This document shows, in pieces, positions 23,967 through 32,201 of a DNA stretch of 39,179 nucleotides. Location of the stretch: the NCBI GenBank assembly GCA_016744575.1, contig JADGEC010000019.1, positions 1-39,179 of the forward strand. The letters are read 5' to 3'. Under the pieces are notes generated by a model. It was not told the DNA's origin, did not search any database, and saw nothing but the letters and a program-made list of their open reading frames with translations. The position numbers and the translations under genes are program-made. Each line of letters begins with the position of its first letter. The first letter of the stretch is position 1. The DNA comes from Sulfurimonadaceae bacterium. Lineage in GTDB: Bacteria; Campylobacterota; Campylobacteria; Campylobacterales; Sulfurimonadaceae.

Positions 23967-24030
23967 GCCTTGAAACCTTATGCCTTAGAGACTAGATCCT
24001 GTTATTAGCCAGCTCTAACAGCCGCTGGGG

Positions 24031-24036
24031 TACAAT
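24031..24036 (+). promoter_or_regulatory. -10 box of the flavoprotein/Fe-S operon
   Basis: TACAAT in GGGTACAATCCC, 29 bases before the flavoprotein start, followed by the ribosome-binding site AAGGAG. Confidence 0.5.
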
Positions 24037-24064
24037 CCCAATAATTATTGTTTCAAGGAGTGAC

Positions 24065-25681
24065 ATGACTGATGTTCTCATCATAGGTGCGGGTGGCGCC
24101 GGACTGGTCGCAGCACTTTCAGCAAGAGAGGCTGGTGCGACAGTACGGGTAGTGAACAAGAGTTATCCGACACGTTCTCAGACTTCTATGGCACAGGGAG
24201 GCATCAACGCCGCTCTGGCTAACAGTGGTGAGGATAGTGTGCAGCTGCATATCGAAGACACCATCAAAGCGGGGCAGGGCCTGGCATCCGAATCAGCCAT
24301 AGAGTCGCTGTGTCGTGAAGGGGTCCATGCAGTCGAGTGGCTTGATCGCATAGGTGTTCCTTTTAGCCGTAATGAAAAAGGTGAGATCGCCCAGCGTCGT
24401 CTTGGTGGCGCCTCAGCAGAGCGGGCCTGTCACGCGCAAGACTATACGGGTCTAAAAGTACTCCATACCCTTTACGATCAATGTAACGCGATGGGTATCG
24501 AGTTTGTCAACGAGCGATTTTTGCTTAATTACATCATCGATGAGGATGAGGCGGGAGATCGCAGTGCCAGCGGTGCGACAGTGTTGGACCTTAGAAGTGG
24601 TGAAGTCGAGGAGTATCGGGCAAAGAGTGTCATCGTCGCCACAGGCGGTTACAGCCGTATCTACGATAAGCACTCTACGAACTCTATTGGTACGACTGGA
24701 GATGGGTTAGCAGCAGCTGTCCGAGCTGGAGCAAGACTTTCAGATATGGAGTTTGTCCAGTTTCATCCTACTGCGTTAAAAGGTTCAGCGATCTTGATCT
24801 CCGAGAGTGCCAGAGGGGCTGGCGGTCATCTTCTAAATGCTCAAAAAGAGCGTTTTACGGATGAACTTGCTGCGCGTGATGTCGTTGCCCGGGCGATCTT
24901 GGAAGAGATCGAGACGAGCGGAGAGGTCTTTCTCGATATCCGTCATCTTGGCGAAGCGTTCATCGACGAAGAGCTGCCTCAGGAACGAAAGCTTGCCATA
25001 CTCTATGAGGGGATAGACCCGGTGCATGAGCTTATCCCTATCCGGCCTGTTGCGCACTACACGATGGGTGGTATCGAAGTCGATGCCGAGTCAGAGACAG
25101 CCATCAAAGGACTTTATGCGGCAGGTGAGTGTGCTAACCATAATGTCCATGGTGCGAACCGACTGGGTGGAAACTCACTACTGGAACTTATTGTCTTTGG
25201 TAAGCAGGCAGGTAAGAATGCCGCACATGCGGCAGAGCGGATCACTAACGAGGTCTCGTCTAACGATCAGTTAGCGAAAGACCAGAACTTCATTCGTGGG
25301 GTGATGTACTTTACCAATCAGATCGATTTCTATGAGAAGCGCGAGTTCATGGGAAACATCTTCTATAACAACGCTGGTATGGTAAGAGACGATATGGGCA
25401 TGAAAGCCGTTCTTGGTGCGGTACGTCAGATGCAAAAAGAGCTGCGCTTCATGGGTCCGAAAGATAAGTCAAAGCGTTATAACACCAATCTTACGGAGTT
25501 CATAGAGTTTGGGAACATGGTCGAACTCTCCGAGATCGTCTTGGTGAGTGCGATCAGTCGAAACGAGAGCCGGGGGGCACATTACCGTAGTGATGCGCCG
25601 CGTCGTCTGGATGAACATTTTGGAGCGCATACGATAACGTGGCGCGAAGACGGCGTTTTATGTGCCGATTTTATAGCTTAG
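24065..25681 (+). CDS. Fumarate reductase/succinate dehydrogenase-like flavoprotein
   Basis: Flavoprotein subunit of 538 residues. FAD-binding GAGGAGLVAALSAREAG opens the protein; active-site segments QFHPTAL, SESARGAGGH, VAHYTMGGI and HGANRLGGNSLLEL are all present. The residue that carries covalent FAD in classical SdhA/FrdA (His in SHT/SHS) is Gln here (PTRSQTSMAQGG), so FAD is probably non-covalent. No Tat signal, so it is cytoplasmic, unlike Campylobacter MfrA. The Fe-S subunit follows after 12 bases. L-aspartate oxidase is less likely because of that partner. The direction of catalysis cannot be told. Confidence 0.85.
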   Translation: MTDVLIIGAGGAGLVAALSAREAGATVRVVNKSYPTRSQTSMAQGGINAALANSGEDSVQLHIEDTIKAGQGLASESAIESLCREGVHAVEWLDRIGVPFSRNEKGEIAQRRLGGASAERACHAQDYTGLKVLHTLYDQCNAMGIEFVNERFLLNYIIDEDEAGDRSASGATVLDLRSGEVEEYRAKSVIVATGGYSRIYDKHSTNSIGTTGDGLAAAVRAGARLSDMEFVQFHPTALKGSAILISESARGAGGHLLNAQKERFTDELAARDVVARAILEEIETSGEVFLDIRHLGEAFIDEELPQERKLAILYEGIDPVHELIPIRPVAHYTMGGIEVDAESETAIKGLYAAGECANHNVHGANRLGGNSLLELIVFGKQAGKNAAHAAERITNEVSSNDQLAKDQNFIRGVMYFTNQIDFYEKREFMGNIFYNNAGMVRDDMGMKAVLGAVRQMQKELRFMGPKDKSKRYNTNLTEFIEFGNMVELSEIVLVSAISRNESRGAHYRSDAPRRLDEHFGAHTITWREDGVLCADFIA

Positions 25682-25693
25682 CAGGAGTAGTAG

Positions 25694-26422
25694 ATGAAAA
25701 TAACTATCAAACGCTATAGCAGTGAACCTGAGATCAGAGAAGAGTTTGTCGATTACCAAGTTGAGATGGTCGATGTGCCATTGACGATGGTGCTCAACGA
25801 GATAAAGACAAAACAGGACTCCTCCCTGACATACGCTTCAGGCTGTAGAAGTTCCATCTGCGGCAGTTGTGCGGTACGGGTCAATGGTACTGAAGTACTG
25901 GCATGCGCCCATAAGCCAAAAGATGGCGATGTCGTCGAGCCGATAAGAAACATGCCTGTCATCCGTGACCTGATCGTCGACAATGACAAAGCGATGGAGT
26001 TCAACAGCATAGCCCGGGCGTGGAGCAGTCATAACAGTGATAACATCCCTGTTACTCCTGAAGAGGAGAAGGTCAATGAGGTGCAGAGTGATTGCATCCT
26101 CTGCGGAGCCTGTTACAGTGCCTGCCCGGTCTACGCGGTCAATGGTGAGTTCATCGGTCCATTCGCTTTGACACGAAGTTGGCGATATGTGAGTGATGTC
26201 CGTGAGCAGGGAAGTAAAGAGAAGATCGAAGCCATCCAGAGCAATGGCATCTGGGACTGTACGCTCTGTAATGAATGTGTCCCGGTCTGTCCACAGGGCA
26301 TAGCACCAAAACAGGATATCCAGATGCTTAGAAGTAAAAGCGGTATTCTCGGTTTTATGGACCCAAACTTTGGCAGTAGTTTTGGCGGAGGCGGTCTAGA
26401 TTTTGGTGCACCGGTGTTTTGA
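25694..26422 (+). CDS. Fumarate reductase/succinate dehydrogenase-like iron-sulfur subunit
   Basis: Electron-transfer subunit of 242 residues. An N-terminal [2Fe-2S] domain has SGCRSSICGSCAVRVNGTE plus a later Cys in VLACAHK. The C-terminal part has CILCGACYSACPVY for a [4Fe-4S] cluster and CTLCNECVPVCP for the third. Classical SdhB has a non-Cys residue at the second position of that third motif, giving [3Fe-4S]; the extra Cys here predicts [4Fe-4S], as in type E or thiol-linked enzymes. The C-terminus is Gly/Phe-rich. No membrane anchor or CCG-domain protein follows; the next gene encodes an unrelated DUF3300 protein. Confidence 0.86.
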   Translation: MKITIKRYSSEPEIREEFVDYQVEMVDVPLTMVLNEIKTKQDSSLTYASGCRSSICGSCAVRVNGTEVLACAHKPKDGDVVEPIRNMPVIRDLIVDNDKAMEFNSIARAWSSHNSDNIPVTPEEEKVNEVQSDCILCGACYSACPVYAVNGEFIGPFALTRSWRYVSDVREQGSKEKIEAIQSNGIWDCTLCNECVPVCPQGIAPKQDIQMLRSKSGILGFMDPNFGSSFGGGGLDFGAPVF

Positions 26423-26527
26423 TGCCTCAGGCATCTGAACCTTCCTCTCTTGACTAGATCTCCACACTTACTGTAGTCCTCTCCCTCTCACAACACTCGA
26501 TGTTATTTTTCCAAGATAAAGTTCAAC

Positions 26528-26533
26528 TATAAT
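26528..26533 (+). promoter_or_regulatory. -10 box of the DUF3300/DUF2950 operon
   Basis: Perfect TATAAT in CAACTATAATTGCG, 95 bases before the chosen start. A GATGCC/GGCATC hairpin at 26421-26435 just after the Fe-S gene may separate the two units but has no T-run. Confidence 0.55.
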
Positions 26534-26570
26534 TGCGCACGAAGATCTAGCATATATTATGGATGTGATG

Positions 26571-26591
26571 ATGACCACTTTAGTGGGTCAT
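26571..26591 (+). other. 5' leader hairpin before the DUF3300 gene
   Basis: ATGACCACT pairs with AGTGGGTCAT around a two-base centre, with one bulged G. In practice the loop would open by a pair. It lies in the leader between the -10 box and the ribosome-binding site and may affect mRNA stability; its role is unknown. Confidence 0.4.
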
Positions 26592-26627
26592 ATCTGACTA
26601 AACGTAACAATGACAAAGAGGAAAAAG

Positions 26628-27818
26628 ATGAGGATCATATCGATCTTTTTAAGACTATTTATCACAAGCACATTTTTCATGGCCGCTAATACTATAGCTG
26701 CCGAGACACAAAAATACTCTCAAGAACAGCTCGACCAGATGTTGGCACCTATCGCACTCTATCCGGATGCGCTGCTTTCACAGGTGTTGATGGCGTCGAC
26801 TTATCCTGATCAGGTGGCAAACGCTGCGAAGTGGTCTAAAGAGAACACGGAAGTCAAAGGCGATGCAGCGGTAAAAGCAGTTCAAGATAAAGGGTGGGAT
26901 GCCAGTGTCGCATCACTAGCCGCCTTTCCCGAAGTACTTGGCATGATGGAAGAGAAACCAGAGTGGACCAAGTCTTTGGGTGATGCCTTTTTGGCTGAAC
27001 CGGACGCCGTGATGGATACCGCGCAGGAGCTTCGAAAAAAAGCCAAAGATGCAGGCAACCTAAAAGACACTAAAGAGCAAAAGATCGTCGTCGAAGATGC
27101 CAATGCGACACAGGTCATACAGGTCCTTCCTACATCTACACAGACCGTCTACGTCCCTGTCTACAACCCGATGTATGTCTATGGACCATGGTGGTATCCG
27201 GCTTATCGACCTTTCTACTACTATCCGCCGTACCCGAGATATGGTTTTGCGGTGGGCATGACCACGGGCATTGGTTTTGGAGTGGGCATAGCTGTCACGA
27301 ACTCTCTGTGGGGACGTCCGAACTGGCATAACCATGATATCAATATCAATGTCAACAAGTACAACAATATCAATGTCAACAACAAGATAGATGCTAATAA
27401 AGCGAATTGGAAAGATAACGACCGTAGTAAGCGCAGTTCCACATCATCTTTAAAAGATGCGAATAAGCGTCAGGAGTTTCGTGGAAAAGAACAGCAACGG
27501 CAAAAAGCGGCAGATGCTCTCAAAGGTAAGGGGATAGACCCTTCCAGAGAGCGCGAAGCCCTAAGAGGAACAGGTGGAGATAAAGTGAGAGAGCAGGTCC
27601 AGCATGTAAATAGAAGCGAGTTCTCCAGACCACCGGCTGTCGGTTCACATACGGCAGACTCTAGAGGGCGAAGTAGTGCACTCAGCGGCATAGGAAACGG
27701 AAGGTCGTCAGGGTTGGAGTCGCAAAGAGGAAGCTATTCTCAACACAGTTTCAGCGGCGGCGGACGTGATCGCAGCGGCGGTAGAAGTCTTAGCGGTGGC
27801 GGCCGTATGAGGAGATGA
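26628..27818 (+). CDS. DUF3300 envelope protein
   Basis: Exported protein of 396 residues. A signal peptide (MRIISIFLRLFITSTFFMAA, then NTIAAE) precedes the DUF3300 domain (about 25-190), recognisable from QLDQMLAPIALYPDALLSQV and TVYVPVYNPMYVYGPWWYP. A Tyr/Pro-rich stretch, a Gly-rich hydrophobic segment and an Asn-rich repeat (DININVNKYNNINVNNK) follow, and the tail is rich in Arg, Ser and Gly. I chose the ATG at 26628 because GAGG lies six bases upstream and it gives the better signal peptide; 26610 is also possible. Often paired with DUF2950, as here. The molecular function is unknown. Confidence 0.82.
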   Translation: MRIISIFLRLFITSTFFMAANTIAAETQKYSQEQLDQMLAPIALYPDALLSQVLMASTYPDQVANAAKWSKENTEVKGDAAVKAVQDKGWDASVASLAAFPEVLGMMEEKPEWTKSLGDAFLAEPDAVMDTAQELRKKAKDAGNLKDTKEQKIVVEDANATQVIQVLPTSTQTVYVPVYNPMYVYGPWWYPAYRPFYYYPPYPRYGFAVGMTTGIGFGVGIAVTNSLWGRPNWHNHDININVNKYNNINVNNKIDANKANWKDNDRSKRSSTSSLKDANKRQEFRGKEQQRQKAADALKGKGIDPSREREALRGTGGDKVREQVQHVNRSEFSRPPAVGSHTADSRGRSSALSGIGNGRSSGLESQRGSYSQHSFSGGGRDRSGGRSLSGGGRMRR

Positions 27819-27820
27819 GT

Positions 27821-28714
27821 ATGACAAATACGATCTTAAAGAGAGTACTGCTCTCCTCTGTTGGTATCTTTTTTACAGCCTGTTTGACACACCAGGCTCC
27901 CGAGCCATACTTCTCGACACCTGAGAAAGCGACTAGTTCACTGATAGAGGCATTGAAAGCCAGGGACACTCAGAAGCTTGAGATGCTCTTCGGCAGCCAG
28001 TATAAGGAGCTTCTTCCTATCGATGAGCTCGATAAAAAAGATGTCGATCTCTTTATCGAGAGTTATGAAGTGTCTCATCGACTTGATTGTATAGAGCAGA
28101 AGAGCTGTATGCTTGAAGTGGGAAAGAGAGCATGGGTCTTTCCGATACCGATCGTCAGACATCATGAACAGTGGACATTTGATGTCAAAGCGGGAGCAGA
28201 GATAATCCGCTTTAGAAAGATCGGTAACAATGAACTCTCTGCCATTCAGTCTGTCTTGGCTTATTATGATGCGCAGATGGAGTATGTAAAAGATGACCAT
28301 GATAACGATGGTGTGATGGAATATGCTCAGAAGATCATCAGCTCTCAGGGCAAGGAAGATGGCTTATATTATGATAGTCCGATGAGTCCTCTTGGTCATC
28401 TCTATCTTGATCATGATATGGGTAGTTATCACGGTTATCGATTTAAGATATTGATGGCTCAGGGAGAGTCTGCCCGTATGGGAAAGATGTCGTATCTCAA
28501 AGAGGCTAAGTCGACCGAAGGATTTGCCCTCATCGCCTGGCCGGACCGTTATGGACAAGATGGTGTCATGAGCTTTATCATCAATCAAGACGGCATCATC
28601 TACGAAAAAGACCTGGGAGAGAAGAGTTCACACTACGCTACAGCGATGGAGGCATTTGACCCTGATGCTTCGTGGTATAAAGTCGCGCATAAATATGCGT
28701 ATCCGGATATCTAA
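27821..28714 (+). CDS. DUF2950 putative lipoprotein
   Basis: Protein of 297 residues. The N-terminus has a lipoprotein-type signal with possible lipobox FTAC (SVGIFFTACLTHQ), suggesting anchoring after Cys. The mature part fits DUF2950: STPEKATSSLIEALKARDTQ, FRKIGNNELSAIQSVLAYYD, then GHLYLDHDMGSYHGYRFKIL and FALIAWPDRYGQDGVMSFII. DUF2950 and DUF3300 are recurrent neighbours, so they probably act together in the envelope. The ATG at 27821 was chosen because GAGGAG is six bases before it; the ATG at 27815 overlaps the previous stop but is too near. A terminator follows. Confidence 0.8.
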   Translation: MTNTILKRVLLSSVGIFFTACLTHQAPEPYFSTPEKATSSLIEALKARDTQKLEMLFGSQYKELLPIDELDKKDVDLFIESYEVSHRLDCIEQKSCMLEVGKRAWVFPIPIVRHHEQWTFDVKAGAEIIRFRKIGNNELSAIQSVLAYYDAQMEYVKDDHDNDGVMEYAQKIISSQGKEDGLYYDSPMSPLGHLYLDHDMGSYHGYRFKILMAQGESARMGKMSYLKEAKSTEGFALIAWPDRYGQDGVMSFIINQDGIIYEKDLGEKSSHYATAMEAFDPDASWYKVAHKYAYPDI

Positions 28715-28796
28715 AGAGAGCTGACAAAGAAAGCGAGCCTCATACGCTAGGTACTCGTATCGACCTTCATACAGATAAGTAAAGCCTATTCTACAC

Positions 28797-28820
28797 ACTG
28801 GCTCTACGAGCCCAGTTTTA
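28797..28820 (+). terminator. Probable terminator of the DUF3300/DUF2950 operon
   Basis: ACTGGCTC pairs with GAGCCCAGT (one bulged C) around loop TAC, followed by TTTA. It lies about 80 bases after the DUF2950 stop. Confidence 0.55.
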
Positions 28821-28893
28821 CACCTCTACAAGACTTTCATGATTAAGTTAGCATTGGTTATACTCATGTTACTACGCACTAACAGAGGAAAAT

Positions 28894-29391
28894 ATGGCTA
28901 AAGAACACTCGCTGGATATTACTGCAAAGATCAATCTACAGACCTTTAAAGACGCACTTGCTCAGGTAGACCGTGAAGTAAGTAACCGTTATGACTTTAA
29001 AGGTACCACTTATGAAGTCAGCTATAAAGAGAAAGAGAAGACACTCGTGCTTGTCGCGTCAAGCGATTATAAGCTTGATGCCCTTAAAGACATCGTCATC
29101 GCCAAACTGGTCAAGCATAACCTGAGTTCCAAAGTGCTTGAAGAGCTACGAGTCGAAGATGCCAGTGGCGGGACCCGCAAGCTGACCTATAAAGTCGTTG
29201 ATTACATCGAGACAAAAGAGGCGAAGAAGATCGTTGCTGAGATCAAGAAGCTAAAACGTAAAGTAACGGCGCAGATCGAAGGTGACTCTATCCGTGTCAA
29301 AAGCAAACAGATCGATGATCTTCAGTTAGTGATAAAAGAGATACGTGCGATGGAGTGGGAAGCACCGCTGGTGTTTGAGAACATGCGATAA
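28894..29391 (+). CDS. yajQ: YajQ-family nucleotide-binding protein
   Basis: Cytoplasmic protein of 165 residues with two ferredoxin-like halves. It begins MAKEHSLDITAKINLQTFKD and has the family segments ALAQVDREVSNRYDFKGT and KKIVAEIKKLKRKVTAQIEG. Some YajQ proteins bind cyclic di-GMP or RNA and nucleotides. A diguanylate cyclase gene lies two genes downstream, compatible with a signalling link but not proof of one. The usual start for the family is retained. A TATACT at 28859-28864 could be its -10 box. Confidence 0.92.
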   Translation: MAKEHSLDITAKINLQTFKDALAQVDREVSNRYDFKGTTYEVSYKEKEKTLVLVASSDYKLDALKDIVIAKLVKHNLSSKVLEELRVEDASGGTRKLTYKVVDYIETKEAKKIVAEIKKLKRKVTAQIEGDSIRVKSKQIDDLQLVIKEIRAMEWEAPLVFENMR

Positions 29392-29466
29392 CCGAGCTTA
29401 GGAGACCTCTGAAGGACTAGATATCCAGAGGTACCTCTTATAACGATCTGTTTGAATAGGAGCTAG

Positions 29467-30168
29467 ATGATGGGAAAGATGACCGTAGCTGATGCCGCCA
29501 GCCATTTCAATATTTCTAAAGAGGCCATCCATAATCGGATCCGAAGAGGCACGCTTGATTGTGTCATCGAACACGGTGTCAAATATGTCCTGCTTGCCGA
29601 AGTGAACAGTGCCCCTACTGCGACCCAACAGACAGATACCCGTTATTATGACTACATCGAAAAAGAGAACGAGCGGCTCAAAGAGCGTGTCTCGGCACTT
29701 GAGAACGAGACCAAAAGTATGCGTACACAGCGTGAGGCGATGCTGATCGCGGAGCGTGATAAGATCGAGCAGATATATAAAGAGCGTGATGACCAGCTTC
29801 GCAGTGTCCTGCAGGTGGTAGCATCGAAGTTTCTGACTCAGGCGACGATGGATAGTGTCATCGAAGATGCCGTTACAGCTGAAGTGATCGAGGAGCGCAA
29901 GAGTGAAGAGGAAGATACCGTCACAGCTGAGGTGATAGAGGAGCACAAGCATGAAGAAGAGCCTACAAAAGAGGTATTTGTAGAGCGGCGTAGTGAATTA
30001 GTCCTACTCAAAGATTTCCTAAGACTCAAGGCCTACAAGAAAAAGAGACGTGAGAAGATAAAAGAGCGCTTTAAGAAGTATGCCTATGATGACAGTCGTA
30101 TTGTGATGAAAGGGGATAGGATCTTTTTGAACCCTAACCATTTTGACTATAGCGACCTATTAGAATAA
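29467..30168 (+). CDS. HTH and coiled-coil protein next to diguanylate cyclase
   Basis: Protein of 233 residues. The N-terminus (about 4-43) is a helix-turn-helix of excisionase/MerR type (MTVADAASHFNISKEAIHNR). A long coiled coil runs from about 60 to 115 (YDYIEKENERLKERVSALEN). Residues 136-148 and 152-164 form a direct repeat (VTAEVIEE followed by charged residues), and the C-terminal region is strongly basic (KAYKKKRREKIKERFKK). It probably binds DNA and oligomerises. Specific role unknown. It is eight bases upstream of the CBS-GGDEF gene, so the two form an operon. Confidence 0.65.
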   Translation: MMGKMTVADAASHFNISKEAIHNRIRRGTLDCVIEHGVKYVLLAEVNSAPTATQQTDTRYYDYIEKENERLKERVSALENETKSMRTQREAMLIAERDKIEQIYKERDDQLRSVLQVVASKFLTQATMDSVIEDAVTAEVIEERKSEEEDTVTAEVIEEHKHEEEPTKEVFVERRSELVLLKDFLRLKAYKKKRREKIKERFKKYAYDDSRIVMKGDRIFLNPNHFDYSDLLE

Positions 30169-30176
30169 GGACTTCG

Positions 30177-32201
30177 ATGGAAACGATCAGGCATTTTGTC
30201 AAAACAGAGGACATCGCCGTTGCTAAAGATGAGAGTATCGCTTCTGCCATAGAGGTGATGTATCGTAATGGAGAAGGTGTTGTCGTCATCATCGACGAAA
30301 GCCGGGTCATCGGTATCTTGACCGAACGTGATGTAGTGAGACTTCTTGAAGAGAACGTCTATCTTAAACAGCCAGTCCAGGAGATCGCTAAAAAGAAGAT
30401 CGTCGGTATCAGGCCAGACCGATCTATCGAGTATGCCTTACACGTCCTGATCGACAACAATATCAGACGGTTGGTGATCATTGATAAAGACAATGCCTTT
30501 GTCGGGATCGTCACTCAGGAGATGATCATCAGTCTGCTTGAGGATGAACACTACAGAGTCAATCTGAAAGTATCTCAGGTCATCTCCGCTACGGCGGAAC
30601 GTATTGTGACACTTCCGCTGGAGAGTACGCTTAAAGACGCCGTCTCTCATATGCACGACAAACAGATCGGGTCTGTACTTATCGCCGATGCAGATGAGAT
30701 AGCCGGTATCATCACTGAACGTGATATGGTCCGTATTGTCAGCCAGAAGATGCCGCTGGAGAGTGCGATCTCTGAGGTGATGAGTAAGCCGGTGATAGCC
30801 GTGAGTGTCGATGACTCAGTCCAAGCCATCGTAGATATGATGAGACTTAGACACATCAGACGGGTCCTGGTCACGAATGTAAACGGGGCTCCGGTCGGTG
30901 TTATCGGGATACGAGACATCATCAAAAACATCAAAGGAAACTACGGCCTGCTGATCGAAAGTAAACTCAGACATACAAAGCGGGCATTTGATGTCATCGA
31001 TGAGGTCATCCTTGAACTGTACCGTGATGATAAGAGTGATCTTATTCAGTGGGGAAACAGAGCAGCAGTAGAGGCCTTTGGCAGTAGTATCATCGATAGA
31101 GCTATCACTAATCTGATCGATATCTTCATCTGGTCAGATATCGTACATAAGCTTGAGAGAGATGGTAAGATCAACGACTATAAAGTGACTATGGCAAAAG
31201 AGGAGTATCTGCTCTCTTGTACTCTCTATAACAGGCATCAGCGATCATTCATCATGATCTTTAAGAACGTGACTGTGTATGAGCAGCGTCTTCGTTATGA
31301 GAAGGAGCTTCGTCTTGAGCAGGAGCGCACTTTGCAGGTCCTGCAAAATGCGATCGACCAGCAGCAGAACATCGTCATGGTGACAAACGGAGTATCTATC
31401 TATCGGGCTAACAAAGCACTCTATAAGTTCTTTAATGTCGAATCACTTGCAGTGTTTCAGAAAAAGTACCGTTGTGTCTGTGACTTCTTTATTAGCCATG
31501 ATGACTATTTTCATCTGGGAAAGCTGGCAGAGGGTGAATTGTGGCTGGAGCGCCTCTCAGAGCAGGATGAACAGACCCTGGTCTCCATGATGGATTATGC
31601 CTCTGGTGAACCGAGAGTCTTCTCTGTCAAGGTCAATAAGCTTGAAAGTGGAAGCGAGTTCTATGTCGCGACTTTCTCTGACGTGACAGATCTGCAGATG
31701 ATATCTCAGGAGAACTATTATAAAGCTACACATGATGCCTTGACCGGTGTCTATAATCGAGTCTTTTTTATGGATAGTATCGTAGAAAAGATCGCTTTGG
31801 CATCAAGGTACGATTCGTCACTTTCCTTGATCTTATTTGATATAGACCATTTCAAGGCAGTAAATGACACTTATGGTCATCTCGTCGGTGACGAGGTCCT
31901 GATCAAGCTGGCAGGCAGAGTGAAAAGCTCACTGCGACGTAGTGACAAGTTAGCTAGATGGGGTGGTGAGGAGTTTGTGATCTTACTTCCGAACACGGGC
32001 ATAGAACAGGCCTTGTCGATAGCGGAGAACCTTCGTCAGGAGATAGAGGATATCATCTATTCAAGACTTGAACGGGTGACTTCAAGTTTCGGTGTCGTCG
32101 AACTTATGTCCGGCGAGAACGAAGACCATCTGATGAAGCGTGCGGATGATGCGCTCTATAAGGCAAAAGATAGTGGAAGGAACTGCGTACGGGCAGGTTA
32201 A
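30177..32201 (+). CDS. Diguanylate cyclase with four CBS domains
   Basis: Signalling enzyme of 674 residues. Residues 1-250 contain four CBS motifs (two Bateman modules), for example GVVVIIDESRVIGILTERD and GSVLIADADEIAGIITERD, which usually sense adenosine nucleotides. A middle region (about 255-500) resembles PAS-type sensor segments. The C-terminal GGDEF domain has an intact GGEEF near residue 595 (ARWGGEEFVILLP) and an RxxD inhibitory site five residues before it (RRSD), so it should make cyclic di-GMP and be product-inhibited. No membrane span, so cytoplasmic. Its stop overlaps the convergent helicase stop within TTAA. Confidence 0.9.
   Translation: METIRHFVKTEDIAVAKDESIASAIEVMYRNGEGVVVIIDESRVIGILTERDVVRLLEENVYLKQPVQEIAKKKIVGIRPDRSIEYALHVLIDNNIRRLVIIDKDNAFVGIVTQEMIISLLEDEHYRVNLKVSQVISATAERIVTLPLESTLKDAVSHMHDKQIGSVLIADADEIAGIITERDMVRIVSQKMPLESAISEVMSKPVIAVSVDDSVQAIVDMMRLRHIRRVLVTNVNGAPVGVIGIRDIIKNIKGNYGLLIESKLRHTKRAFDVIDEVILELYRDDKSDLIQWGNRAAVEAFGSSIIDRAITNLIDIFIWSDIVHKLERDGKINDYKVTMAKEEYLLSCTLYNRHQRSFIMIFKNVTVYEQRLRYEKELRLEQERTLQVLQNAIDQQQNIVMVTNGVSIYRANKALYKFFNVESLAVFQKKYRCVCDFFISHDDYFHLGKLAEGELWLERLSEQDEQTLVSMMDYASGEPRVFSVKVNKLESGSEFYVATFSDVTDLQMISQENYYKATHDALTGVYNRVFFMDSIVEKIALASRYDSSLSLILFDIDHFKAVNDTYGHLVGDEVLIKLAGRVKSSLRRSDKLARWGGEEFVILLPNTGIEQALSIAENLRQEIEDIIYSRLERVTSSFGVVELMSGENEDHLMKRADDALYKAKDSGRNCVRAG

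Noticed and set aside
24065-25681. L-aspartate oxidase (NadB)
   Set aside because: An Fe-S subunit gene follows immediately, which fits a fumarate reductase-like enzyme better than single-subunit NadB.
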